Positions 8,816 through 17,768 of a stretch of DNA of 41,990 nt are shown one piece after another (the stretch's first letter is position 1; every line of letters starts with the position of its first letter). A program made the position numbers and the translations under genes. The notes under the pieces are model-generated. The model was not told where the DNA came from, searched no databases, and saw nothing but the letters and a program-made list of their open reading frames with translations. Source of the stretch: Candidatus Peregrinibacteria bacterium CG_4_10_14_0_2_um_filter_38_24 (GTDB taxonomy: Bacteria > Patescibacteriota > Gracilibacteria > UBA1369 > LOWO2-01-FULL-3). The stretch spans positions 1 through 41,990 of the forward strand of contig PFOM01000021.1 of assembly GCA_002792535.1 (NCBI GenBank). The letters run 5' to 3'.

Positions 8816-10362
8816 GAGTTTTTTCTTGTGAATTTTTGGGTGAGAAGTTTTAGGCCCGAAAGTTCTTTTGATTTTAGAATCATTGCTGTTAGAAAGAAGA
8901 TTCCAATGGCTAATAATATTCTGATTAACGTCGAGAAACTTGGACTTAATATGTTTTCAAAAGGTTGAGTGTAAAATATTGAAATTGCCATTATTACGTT
9001 TGCAAAAAACATTTTTGTTACGCTTTTTGTGAATTCTTTTATCGAAAATCCTTGCATGTATTTTCCGAGGAAGATCGATTGCATTATTACTAATAAAATA
9101 AATCCGATGCTGTAGTTTATTGAAAGCCACTGGATGCCTTTAAGTGGTGTAATCGTGGCGGTCATTATTGCTATTACTGCGAATGAAATAACTGTTGTGA
9201 TCATTGGAGTTTTCCAATTTTTGAATGCATAAAATCCTCTCGCCAAAATTTGAGTAAGGCTTTCGAATGGAATGGAAATGGCTATAGCAAGCAGTAAAAC
9301 TGACGTTAATTTTGTGGAATTTTCGTTGAATGCTCCCCCTCCTAAGATTAAACTGACTATTTCTTTTGACATTAAAAGTGTTCCAACGCAGGCTGGAATT
9401 GAATAAAATAATATGTTTTGGATGGTTTTTTGCATGCCTTCCGTGAAAGATTTTTGATCGTTGTTACTAACTGCTGTTGTGAGGAATGGAAATACCGCTG
9501 TGGCAAAAGATATGCCGATTAGCGCTGTTGTGAAGCTCTGGATGTTTCTTGCGAAATTGAATGCCGCGAGGCCTCCTGTCATTATTCTCATTCCTATGAT
9601 TGTGAAAACATAAAGATTTATTTGCCACATTATGAGGCTTAAGGTTCGAGGAATCATTAATTTTATTATTTTTTTGAAGCCTTCTTGTTTTAAATCGAGC
9701 GTGAATGAATATCTGTATTTTGTTTTTATTGAATCGAATATCCTGACCGAGCAATGAAGAACTGCTCCGACGAGAACTCCTATCGCGGCGGAATAGATGC
9801 CGAATTTTTCTTTTAACAGTAGAACTCCGGCGATGATTCCTATGTTGTATAAGATTGGGGAAATTGAGTACGCTGTGAAGTGTTTATAGCTCATGAGGAT
9901 GTTGCCAAGGATGTTGCTTACTGCGAAAATCATTGCGGAGGGAAGCATTAGTCTTGTCATTTTGGCGATTTCAAGCTGAGTCGCGGCGTCGAGATTTGGG
10001 AATAAGAAGCCTATTAATGGATTTATGAAAATAAATGCAAGGAGCGCCAGTATAAAAATCATTCCCGTCATAGCGTTCATCATTGTGTTTGCGAGTTTCA
10101 TGGATTCTCCCTCGTTTTTTTCGATATAGTCTGAAAAAACTGGCATAAATGCGGCAGTCAGGGCTCCAGCTACGAACAAATTGAATATCATGTCCGGGAT
10201 CAAAAATGAGGCGTTGTAGATGTCTGTCGAGATTGAAGTCCCAAAATGAAGGGCTATTATTTTGTCTCTTGCTAGGCCTATAAAATTACTCAGAAGCGTC
10301 GTGCCTAGGACTATTGCTGTTGCGGCTCCCATTTTTACGGGTCTGAATATATTTTTTTGCAT
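8812..10362 (-). CDS. murJ: Lipid II flippase
   Basis: Polytopic MOP-superfamily protein with STDIYNASFLIPDMIFNLFVAGALTAAFMPVFS and FNFARNIQSFTTALIGISFATAVFPFL. Confidence 0.93.
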   Translation of the reverse strand: MQKNIFRPVKMGAATAIVLGTTLLSNFIGLARDKIIALHFGTSISTDIYNASFLIPDMIFNLFVAGALTAAFMPVFSDYIEKNEGESMKLANTMMNAMTGMIFILALLAFIFINPLIGFLFPNLDAATQLEIAKMTRLMLPSAMIFAVSNILGNILMSYKHFTAYSISPILYNIGIIAGVLLLKEKFGIYSAAIGVLVGAVLHCSVRIFDSIKTKYRYSFTLDLKQEGFKKIIKLMIPRTLSLIMWQINLYVFTIIGMRIMTGGLAAFNFARNIQSFTTALIGISFATAVFPFLTTAVSNNDQKSFTEGMQKTIQNILFYSIPACVGTLLMSKEIVSLILGGGAFNENSTKLTSVLLLAIAISIPFESLTQILARGFYAFKNWKTPMITTVISFAVIAIMTATITPLKGIQWLSINYSIGFILLVIMQSIFLGKYMQGFSIKEFTKSVTKMFFANVIMAISIFYTQPFENILSPSFSTLIRILLAIGIFFLTAMILKSKELSGLKLLTQKFTRKNS

Positions 10363-10407
10363 GTGGGTATTTTAGCATTTTTCTAAGTTTTCTATGCCCT
10401 TAAATGA

Positions 10408-10436
10408 TTGCTAATTCACGAAAAGTGTTGTATAAT
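10408..10436 (+). promoter_or_regulatory. Sigma70-type promoter upstream of 10459 gene
   Basis: TTGCTA (10408-10413), 17-bp spacer, TATAAT (10431-10436). Confidence 0.6.
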
Positions 10437-10458
10437 GTATTATAAATAAAAACAAAAG

Positions 10459-12687
10459 ATGTTCAGAAATCTCGGCCAAATTTCGATCTTAAATAAAATT
10501 TTAAATATAGATGATAAGCAGTCTTTGAAGATTTTTCTGTTTTGGCTACTAAAATCAATCTATAGAGTCGGATTTGTCGTGGGGTGGACGGCAACTATGG
10601 CCATGTTCGTGGCCAAATATGGAATTAAGTCTCTCCCCTATCTGTTCATTTTGAATGGTATTTTTACGATTATAGGGACTGTTCTTTATTCTTCAGTTAT
10701 ACATAGAATCAAGAAGAATTTGTGCTTGATTTTGACGATATTTGCTTCAATGGGAACGCTGTTTTTGGCTTATTTGTTTAGGCACAGTCCGTTCTTGTTT
10801 TTTGCGTTTTTAATCACGGCTGTTTCGGTTTTCTTGAGCCAATTTAGAATTGTGCTTAATTTGCTTATTGAAGATTATTTTAGTCCTTTGGAAAGTGAAA
10901 AAGTCTTCCCGATTTTGGAATCTTCTGAAACGGTTGGAGGACTTGTGGCGGGTCTTGTTATTACTTTTTTCGCCGCTTTTATCAAAACATCTACGGCTTT
11001 TATATATTTTTGGGCGGGACTTTTGGTCCTTATTGTGCCGATAATTATGATTGCGTCTGTTGTTTTGGTGCCGCCGGAAGGACATGCGGTTCATGTTAAG
11101 AAAAAAGAAAATCCAGATCTTATCCTGAAATTCAAAACAATTTTTAAGGAAAATAAATATTTTGATTTTGTGAAAGGACTTTCTTTGATTGTGTTTTTGC
11201 AATGGGTTCTTTTTAATCTTGTGGAATTTCAATATACGAAGGCTGTTTATCAGTCTGCTTCACATGTTATTTTGGAGGCAGGTAGCGGTTTTGAGCACGC
11301 CTTCTTTCATGAATTGGGAATTTTGTTCATTATTTTCAGTGCTTCGGCCTTTGTTATTCAGTTAATTATTGGAAGTAGGCTTGTTTATTCTCTTGGAGTT
11401 TTTGGAAGTATGCTTATACATCCGATTCTTACGATTTTGAGTCTTTTCGGGCTTTTATTTTCTTTCAATTTTACGACTGCTGTTTTGATGAGAAATAATT
11501 TTACCGTTACGAATGTGCTTTATGCGAGTTCGCTGGAGAGTTCTTATTATGCGATGAAGGAAGATGCGAGAGCGTATCTTCGTGAATTTCTCGAGGGAAT
11601 TTTACGTCCTGTCGGAGCCATTTTCGGAACATTTTTTTTGATAGTTTTGCAGAATTTCTTTGTTGGTAATTCTTTGATTTTATATATGAATATTGTGATG
11701 TTTGCTTTTGCTATTATTTTGTTTTTTGTTGTTTACAGACAGCAAAGACTTTATACGGAGACTGCTTCGGCTCAGTTTGATTCTAACCATGAAAAAGAAA
11801 AAATTGATGCTGTAGAAATTCTTGCGCAGAAAGGTCATAATGGAAATATAGGCTTTCTTGTCTCTAAATTGCTTGATTCAACTCAGTCTGTTTTGACTAA
11901 GAAAAAAATTATTTTTGCTCTTGGAGAACTTCAAAATATTTCGACTGTCCCCGATCTCGTTAAGTGTTTCGGTGACAAGTGTGAGGCAATTCGAGAGGCG
12001 GCTTTGGATGCGCTGTATAGATTTAGAAACAGAAGTGATTTTGCCCTCAATGTCGTGATAGAATATGAGCTTATTTCGGCTCTTGAGAAATTTTATAAAT
12101 CGGAGAAAAATAGTAATTTGAGGTTTAAAATAATAAATCTTCTCTCAATGCTTAGTAATGTCGAAGCGGCTGATTTTTTACTAAAGATTTTGAAAACATC
12201 TAAGGGGAATTTTAAGGCCGGAGTGCTCTATTCTCTTGGAAATATCAAGGATTCGGCAATCTGCAAGTTTGTAGTCCCTTATTTGAAGTCCGCTGATTTA
12301 CGGCAAAAAATATCTGCCGCAATTGCGATCGGAAGATTTAGGGAATTTTATGACGAATCGAAATATATTATTGATACATTTCTTCATTCTCAAAAAAATT
12401 CCGAAATTGCGCTTGGGATTTATGCAATTGGTGAGTTAAATATTAGAAGTAGAAAAAAGTTTTGCGTAAAATATCTTGATTCAAAAAATTCAGATTTAAA
12501 ATTATCTGCCGCGATTGCTTTGGCGAAAATGGGGGAAGATATTTCGATTCCTGTGGTTGTTGAGGCTCTTACGTCTCGCAATAAATCCCTTTCTTCTGCG
12601 GCGAAAAGAAATCTTGGAAATATTGATGTGCGCATTTCCAAAAATATTGATAAAATTGTGACGCACATAAACTTTAACAAAAAATAA
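10459..12687 (+). CDS. MFS/NTT (ATP:ADP translocase)-like transporter with C-terminal HEAT-like repeats
   Basis: About 12 hydrophobic segments (aa 1-430), then helical repeats (AVEILAQKGHNGNIGFLVSKLLDS..., AAIAIGRF, AAIALAKMGED) typical of HEAT/PBS repeats. Confidence 0.65.
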   Translation: MFRNLGQISILNKILNIDDKQSLKIFLFWLLKSIYRVGFVVGWTATMAMFVAKYGIKSLPYLFILNGIFTIIGTVLYSSVIHRIKKNLCLILTIFASMGTLFLAYLFRHSPFLFFAFLITAVSVFLSQFRIVLNLLIEDYFSPLESEKVFPILESSETVGGLVAGLVITFFAAFIKTSTAFIYFWAGLLVLIVPIIMIASVVLVPPEGHAVHVKKKENPDLILKFKTIFKENKYFDFVKGLSLIVFLQWVLFNLVEFQYTKAVYQSASHVILEAGSGFEHAFFHELGILFIIFSASAFVIQLIIGSRLVYSLGVFGSMLIHPILTILSLFGLLFSFNFTTAVLMRNNFTVTNVLYASSLESSYYAMKEDARAYLREFLEGILRPVGAIFGTFFLIVLQNFFVGNSLILYMNIVMFAFAIILFFVVYRQQRLYTETASAQFDSNHEKEKIDAVEILAQKGHNGNIGFLVSKLLDSTQSVLTKKKIIFALGELQNISTVPDLVKCFGDKCEAIREAALDALYRFRNRSDFALNVVIEYELISALEKFYKSEKNSNLRFKIINLLSMLSNVEAADFLLKILKTSKGNFKAGVLYSLGNIKDSAICKFVVPYLKSADLRQKISAAIAIGRFREFYDESKYIIDTFLHSQKNSEIALGIYAIGELNIRSRKKFCVKYLDSKNSDLKLSAAIALAKMGEDISIPVVVEALTSRNKSLSSAAKRNLGNIDVRISKNIDKIVTHINFNKK

Positions 12688-12688
12688 T

Positions 12689-13042
12689 ATGCAAAAACAT
12701 TTATCTTTATCGGTTGAAAAAATTGGAGAGACTGGAGATGTCTTGGTTAAATTTAATGGTGAATTCGATAAGGCTGGACATGATGAAATAAAGGAAGAAC
12801 TTGGAAAGGTTGTAGATGATTTTAAAGGTATGACTCTTGTTTTTGACCTAACTGATTTGAAATTCATCAATAGTGAAGGTATCGGATATTTTATGGAAAT
12901 TCGTACACATCTTGTCACTGATGGCAAAAAGCTCGTACTTGTTGCGGCAAATGCTCACGTTGCGGATGTATTTAATGCGATTGGAATAATGGAAATCATG
13001 CCTATATTTAACACTTTGAGTGATTATATAAATAAAAAATAA
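12689..13042 (+). CDS. STAS-domain anti-sigma factor antagonist-like protein
   Basis: LVFDLTDLKFINSEGIGYFMEIRTHLVTDGKKLVLVAA. Confidence 0.88.
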   Translation: MQKHLSLSVEKIGETGDVLVKFNGEFDKAGHDEIKEELGKVVDDFKGMTLVFDLTDLKFINSEGIGYFMEIRTHLVTDGKKLVLVAANAHVADVFNAIGIMEIMPIFNTLSDYINKK

Positions 13043-14187
13043 TGAAGTTTATCGATAAGAGTATAACTAGGAAATTTATTTTTAACCTCGTAATTTTGGG
13101 GCTTGTGGTCGCTGGAATTGCAGGATATTTTTTGTTTTTCAAGGACATGAAAACTGTTTCTTTGACTCTTGTGCTTGTTGGAGTTGTTGTGATTTTGGTC
13201 TTGGTTGGAGTTTTTGTTTATTTGAATATTTCAAAACCTTTGAGTTCTGTTCTTTTTCAAGTACAGGCTTTACTTACGGGGAAACCTTATAAGAAAATTT
13301 ATACTGACAGGCTTGACGAAATCGGGGTGCTTGCGTATTTTTTTAATCAAGTTACGAAAGGATTCAAGGAAGTTAGTGGTGATTTGAAAGATCGTGAAAG
13401 AATGATTGATGAGCTTGATTTGGCGGCACAGCTTCAACGGGATATTTTGCCTTTGGAAAGCCCTTTTGTAGATGGTCTTCAGGTTGTTGTTAAAAATAAA
13501 CCGGCAACTGAAGTTGGTGGGGATAATTTTGATATATATACTGCGAAAGATAAAACTTATATTTATCTTGGAGATGTTACGGGGCATGGTGTTGCGGCGG
13601 GATTGATGATGACGATGGTTAATTCGCTTGCGACCGTTTTTGCGGATAGTTGTAATAATGCTTATGAAATAATGGTTAATGTGAATAAGTATATAAAAAG
13701 TCATATAAAAAAGGCTATGTTTATGACTATGGTTATGCTTTGCTTCGACAATAAAACGAAGAAATTGACGTTTGTCGGTGCGGGGCATGAGCATATTTTG
13801 ATTTACAGGCATACGACCGGAGTTGTGGAGGCAATTTTGTCAGGTGGAATTGCGCTTGGAATGCTTCCTGATAATTCGAAAGTTATAAAAGAGCGTGAAA
13901 TTATTCTTGAAGACGGAGATTTTGTTGTTTTGTATAGTGATGGAATTACTGAGGCGAGAAGCTCTACTGAGGAATTATATGGACTTGAAAGATTAAAGAC
14001 GGCCGTAAAGGAATATGCGAGCCAATATTCGGCTGAGGGGGTGAATTATCATATTGCTAAAGATGTAACTACGTTTATGGGAAGCCATAAACAGGATGAT
14101 GACATGACGTTGATTGTAATGAAACGTGATTCGAAAAATACCGCTACTGAGGCCGTGAAAGATCACAGTACTACTTGGGCGGGTTAA
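13042..14187 (+). CDS. Membrane-anchored (2 TM + HAMP-like) SpoIIE/PP2C-type serine phosphatase
   Basis: AAQLQRDILP...EVGGDNFDIYTAKDKTYIYLGDVTGHGVAAGLMM...LTFVGAGHEHILIYR...VVLYSDGITEA...DDDMTLIVMK. Confidence 0.93.
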   Translation: MKFIDKSITRKFIFNLVILGLVVAGIAGYFLFFKDMKTVSLTLVLVGVVVILVLVGVFVYLNISKPLSSVLFQVQALLTGKPYKKIYTDRLDEIGVLAYFFNQVTKGFKEVSGDLKDRERMIDELDLAAQLQRDILPLESPFVDGLQVVVKNKPATEVGGDNFDIYTAKDKTYIYLGDVTGHGVAAGLMMTMVNSLATVFADSCNNAYEIMVNVNKYIKSHIKKAMFMTMVMLCFDNKTKKLTFVGAGHEHILIYRHTTGVVEAILSGGIALGMLPDNSKVIKEREIILEDGDFVVLYSDGITEARSSTEELYGLERLKTAVKEYASQYSAEGVNYHIAKDVTTFMGSHKQDDDMTLIVMKRDSKNTATEAVKDHSTTWAG

Positions 14188-14202
14188 AATTTATTTATAT
14201 TT

Positions 14203-15288
14203 ATGAAAGAATACAGGACCAGTGATTTTGATTATGTTTTGCCGAAAAGTTTTATTGCGCAAAATCCAGTAACGCCTAGAGATAGCAGTAAAATGCTTGT
14301 TTATGATACGGCGAATGACAAAATCCATCATAAACATTTTCGCGATTTGCCTGATTTTTTGCATGTTGGAGACACGCTTGTTGTGAATAGATCGAGGGTT
14401 ATTCCTGCGAGAATTCTTTTTGGCGGGCATTTTGGAAAACCGCAAAAGGAAATATTTTTGCTGAAAGAAGAATCTGAAAATATTTTTAATGTTTTGGTTA
14501 AACCCGGAAGATTATTCTTGGATGGGAAGAGTTTTATTATTGCACCGGATTTGCATGGCGAGGTTTTGGAAATTTTGGAAGACGGCACACGGAATGTGAA
14601 ATTTTGGAATCCTATGGCTGAAGACGGTTTTTCGACTGAGGTTTCGGATAGCACGGTTCACGAGTTGCTTGAAAAATATGGTACAGCTCCCCTGCCACCT
14701 TACATAAAGGAGAGCACTGCGGATTTTTCGCAGTATCAAACGGTTTATGCAAAAGAAAAAGGAAGCAGAGCGGCGCCGACTGCGGGTCTTCATTTTACTC
14801 CTGAGCTTATTTCGAAAATTCGCAAGACCGGTATAGATATGCAGGAAGTTTTGCTTCATGTCGGCAGGGGTACTTTTTTGCCTGTGTCTGCGGAGAAATT
14901 GACCGAACACAAAATGCACAGCGAGTTTTTTGTTTTTTCGAAGGAAAATGCGGAGGCTTTAAATATGGCGAAAAGTGATTCTCGAAGAATTATCGCGGTC
15001 GGGACCACTTCGGTGAGGGTTTTGGAGTCTGTTTACGACAATGGATTCGCTCCAAAAAGCGGTGAAACCGATATTTTTATTTATCCCGGGAAACATGATT
15101 GGAATGTCGTTGACGCCCTTATCACGAATTTTCATTTACCAAAAAGTACTTTGATAATGCTCGTTGCGTCTTTTCTTGAGCATAAAGGGGTGAAAGATCC
15201 CGTTGCGAAGATTTTGTCTTTGTATGAAGTTGCAAAGGAAAATGATTATAGGTTTTTCAGCTTTGGAGATGCGATGTATATATTTTAG
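14203..15288 (+). CDS. queA: S-adenosylmethionine:tRNA ribosyltransferase-isomerase
   Basis: FDYVLPKSFIAQNPVTPRDSSKMLV, APTAGLHFTPELI, HVGRGTFLPV, ALITNFHLPKSTLIMLVASF. Confidence 0.97.
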   Translation: MKEYRTSDFDYVLPKSFIAQNPVTPRDSSKMLVYDTANDKIHHKHFRDLPDFLHVGDTLVVNRSRVIPARILFGGHFGKPQKEIFLLKEESENIFNVLVKPGRLFLDGKSFIIAPDLHGEVLEILEDGTRNVKFWNPMAEDGFSTEVSDSTVHELLEKYGTAPLPPYIKESTADFSQYQTVYAKEKGSRAAPTAGLHFTPELISKIRKTGIDMQEVLLHVGRGTFLPVSAEKLTEHKMHSEFFVFSKENAEALNMAKSDSRRIIAVGTTSVRVLESVYDNGFAPKSGETDIFIYPGKHDWNVVDALITNFHLPKSTLIMLVASFLEHKGVKDPVAKILSLYEVAKENDYRFFSFGDAMYIF

Positions 15289-15335
15289 AGTTGAATTTTA
15301 TCGTTTGACATATTGCTTCGTTGTAGTTGGCTTCA

Positions 15336-15364
15336 TTGAACGGAATGGGTTTTTGAGGTATACT
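15336..15364 (+). promoter_or_regulatory. Sigma70-type promoter upstream of 15389 gene
   Basis: TTGAAC (15336-15341), 17-bp spacer, TATACT (15359-15364). Confidence 0.55.
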
Positions 15365-15388
15365 ATATTGATTTAGTAATTAGATTAA

Positions 15389-17221
15389 ATGAATCGTTTA
15401 GTGAAAATATTGGTAGGTTTTGTGGGGATCGCTATGTTCGGTTCTTTTGTTGCATTTGCGAATTCTTCTATTTCAGCTACAAAATCGATGGTTCTTCCGG
15501 AATCACAGACTGTAAAAATAAATAAAGAAACTGCGAAGATTACTGTTTTACTTGCTGATGAAAGTGGAAATCCTGTGAGTGGTCACGATGTGAGATTGAT
15601 TTCAAGTTCAAATGATGACCTCATTGTCCCCTTCTTTGGAACGAGTGTTTCCGGTAAAAATGGTGAAGTTGTTTTTGAGGCTACGTCCACGAAAAATGGA
15701 CTTGTGACTTATGTCGCTTTTGATTTGACGGCGAACAGTGTGCTCGATGCAAAATCAAAAGTTGTATATTTCGACAACGGAAATTATCTTTTTGGAAATA
15801 ATAATGTCGGAAATTCATCCGGTCCTGTTTCGGCGTTAAAATTTGATAACGTGCCAAGTACCGTGCCTGCAGGAGATAGCACTACATTCACTCTGACCGC
15901 AACAGATAGCCAAGGGCAGACCGTTACCAATTATCAAGGGACTGTTAAATTTTCAATAAATGGTACGAATGCTTTTTATGCTTCGCTTCCAAATGATTAT
16001 ACTTTCATGACAGACGATGTTGGAGCACATGCTTTTTCGCTTGCATCTGCGTTTAAACAGGCAGGTGCGTATAACGTTGAGGCAAGAGATGTGGATTCGC
16101 CTTTGGTCTATGGAGAATATACTTTTATTGTTGTTCCTAAAACCGGAAATCAAGGAACAACTCAGGTGGTTGGATCCACTTCTTCGATCTCTATTACAAA
16201 TCCGGTCGCAGGAACGTACAGTAATCCTATTCAGGTTGTAAGCGGAAATGCGAAACCGGGGGAAAAATTGAAGGTGTTTGATAATGATATTGCTCTTGGT
16301 TCAGCAGATGCCGATACTTTTGGGGCATTTACTTATACCACGAGTAAACTTTCGGATGGAGCCCATGTCATATATGTGGCTTCTGTCGATGATGTCGGAG
16401 CTGTTTTAGAAAAGAGTAAAACGGTGGCTTTCACTATTGGAAGTGGTACGCCTGAAGTTTCCGGGATTACTATTTTGCCCTCAAATGCGGTTCTTCCAAA
16501 TACAAAAATAAATGTACGATTCACCCCAAAAGATTTGCTTTCTAAGGCTACACTTTCTTTTAATGGAAATCTTTACGACATGTCGGATAGCGGGAAGGGT
16601 TATTATGAGGCTTCGTTTAATGCTCCTGCGGACAATGGGGATTATCCTCTAACCTTTGTGGTTTTGGATCAGCTCGGAAGCGAATCTTTGATTGATGGTA
16701 AGAGTAGTCTTAAGGTTTCGGCAACAGGTTCGGGTGATTTTGAGAATTTACCCGATAAAGGTTTGATTGGTGATGTTGATGGTCTTACGGCAAAAGCATA
16801 TGATCGCAAAGTAACTTTGAATTGGGAGAAGCCTACCGTGAATGCTGATTCTGTGAAAAATTATCGAGTGTATTATGGAATTTCTCCAACTAAATTGACT
16901 GAAGCTATTGATACTTATACGAATTCAACAACTTGGTATATTGCGAATTTAAAAAATGATACTCAGTATTATTTTGCTATCATTGCTGTTGATGCGAAAG
17001 GGGCTACGAGCAGTCATTTTAGTAATATAGTTTCTTCAACGCCAAATCCATCAGTTTTAAGTGTTCCTTCTCCTGATGTACAGCAAGGTCTTGCAGGAAG
17101 TGAGGCTGTAAATGAATTGCCAAAAGATCCTTCTCAGGCTGGTCCGGAGATGCTTTGGATGGTTGTGCTGTCAGCTTTTGGAGGTGCGTTCTATTTGAAA
17201 TCTTCAAAGTTGTTTAAGTAG
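15389..17221 (+). CDS. Secreted surface protein with Big_1-like Ig and fibronectin type III domains and C-terminal membrane anchor
   Basis: N-terminal signal segment; ITVLLADESGNPVSGHDVRLISSS (Ig-like); KAYDRKVTLNWEKPTVNADSVKNYRVYYG...TTWYIANLKNDTQYYFAIIAVDAKG (FN3); C-terminal TM followed by K-rich end. Confidence 0.8.
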   Translation: MNRLVKILVGFVGIAMFGSFVAFANSSISATKSMVLPESQTVKINKETAKITVLLADESGNPVSGHDVRLISSSNDDLIVPFFGTSVSGKNGEVVFEATSTKNGLVTYVAFDLTANSVLDAKSKVVYFDNGNYLFGNNNVGNSSGPVSALKFDNVPSTVPAGDSTTFTLTATDSQGQTVTNYQGTVKFSINGTNAFYASLPNDYTFMTDDVGAHAFSLASAFKQAGAYNVEARDVDSPLVYGEYTFIVVPKTGNQGTTQVVGSTSSISITNPVAGTYSNPIQVVSGNAKPGEKLKVFDNDIALGSADADTFGAFTYTTSKLSDGAHVIYVASVDDVGAVLEKSKTVAFTIGSGTPEVSGITILPSNAVLPNTKINVRFTPKDLLSKATLSFNGNLYDMSDSGKGYYEASFNAPADNGDYPLTFVVLDQLGSESLIDGKSSLKVSATGSGDFENLPDKGLIGDVDGLTAKAYDRKVTLNWEKPTVNADSVKNYRVYYGISPTKLTEAIDTYTNSTTWYIANLKNDTQYYFAIIAVDAKGATSSHFSNIVSSTPNPSVLSVPSPDVQQGLAGSEAVNELPKDPSQAGPEMLWMVVLSAFGGAFYLKSSKLFK

Positions 17222-17229
17222 ATTTATGA

Positions 17230-17334
17230 GGAAAGAGTAAGATATGCTTTATCTGGCTCGCTTTCTTTTGTTCTATTTTCAATGCTTTTCCTAACAGAAC
17301 AGAATCGCCAGATAAAGCATATCTTACTCTTTCC
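17230..17334. repeat. 28-bp perfect inverted repeat (long hairpin)
   Basis: ggaaagagtaagatatgctttatctggc at 17230-17257; exact reverse complement at 17307-17334. Confidence 0.95.
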
Positions 17335-17431
17335 CTACTCAATCACTACTTAAAAACCACGTTTTCTGATACAACAGAATCGCTAGATATAAGATGATTT
17401 ACTCTTTTTATGACTCAATGCTTACTTAAAT
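17296..17431. repeat. Degenerate direct duplication, ~75-nt period, overlapping the hairpin's right arm
   Basis: acagaatcgccagata...ttactctttcc..actcaatcactacttaaa recurs as acagaatcgctagata...ttactctttt..actcaatgcttacttaaa. Confidence 0.75.
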
Positions 17432-17439
17432 AACTTTGA

Positions 17440-17760
17440 TTGTTTGGAGGGGCGTTCTCTGATAGTATTATTTTCGTGGTTATATATTATTTTTCACAAG
17501 CTGTTATTGTTTTTGGGAATTTGATGACTTATGCTATCATCGGACGAATTCTTTTTTCGTGGTTTTCGATGGGAAGTGGCGGGAGATCTACGAATAGATT
17601 TGCGCTGATTTTGAATGATGTCACTGATCCGGTCATGAATCTTGCTAAAAAGATTCCGCATACTGTGGGAATGCTTGATCTTTCTCCTATGATTGCGATT
17701 ATAGGGATTGATTTAATAGTGAGGCTTGCTATATTTTTGTTAGGTAAAATTCCTTACTAA
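17440..17760 (+). CDS. YggT family membrane protein
   Basis: LMTYAIIGRILFSWF...FALILNDVTDPVMNLAKKIP...LDLSPMIAIIGIDLI. Confidence 0.85.
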   Translation: MFGGAFSDSIIFVVIYYFSQAVIVFGNLMTYAIIGRILFSWFSMGSGGRSTNRFALILNDVTDPVMNLAKKIPHTVGMLDLSPMIAIIGIDLIVRLAIFLLGKIPY

Positions 17761-17768
17761 GGTAGTTT

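Noticed and set aside
17230-17431. CRISPR array
   Set aside because: Only an inverted repeat plus one degenerate direct copy; no regularly spaced identical repeats, and no cas genes in the window.
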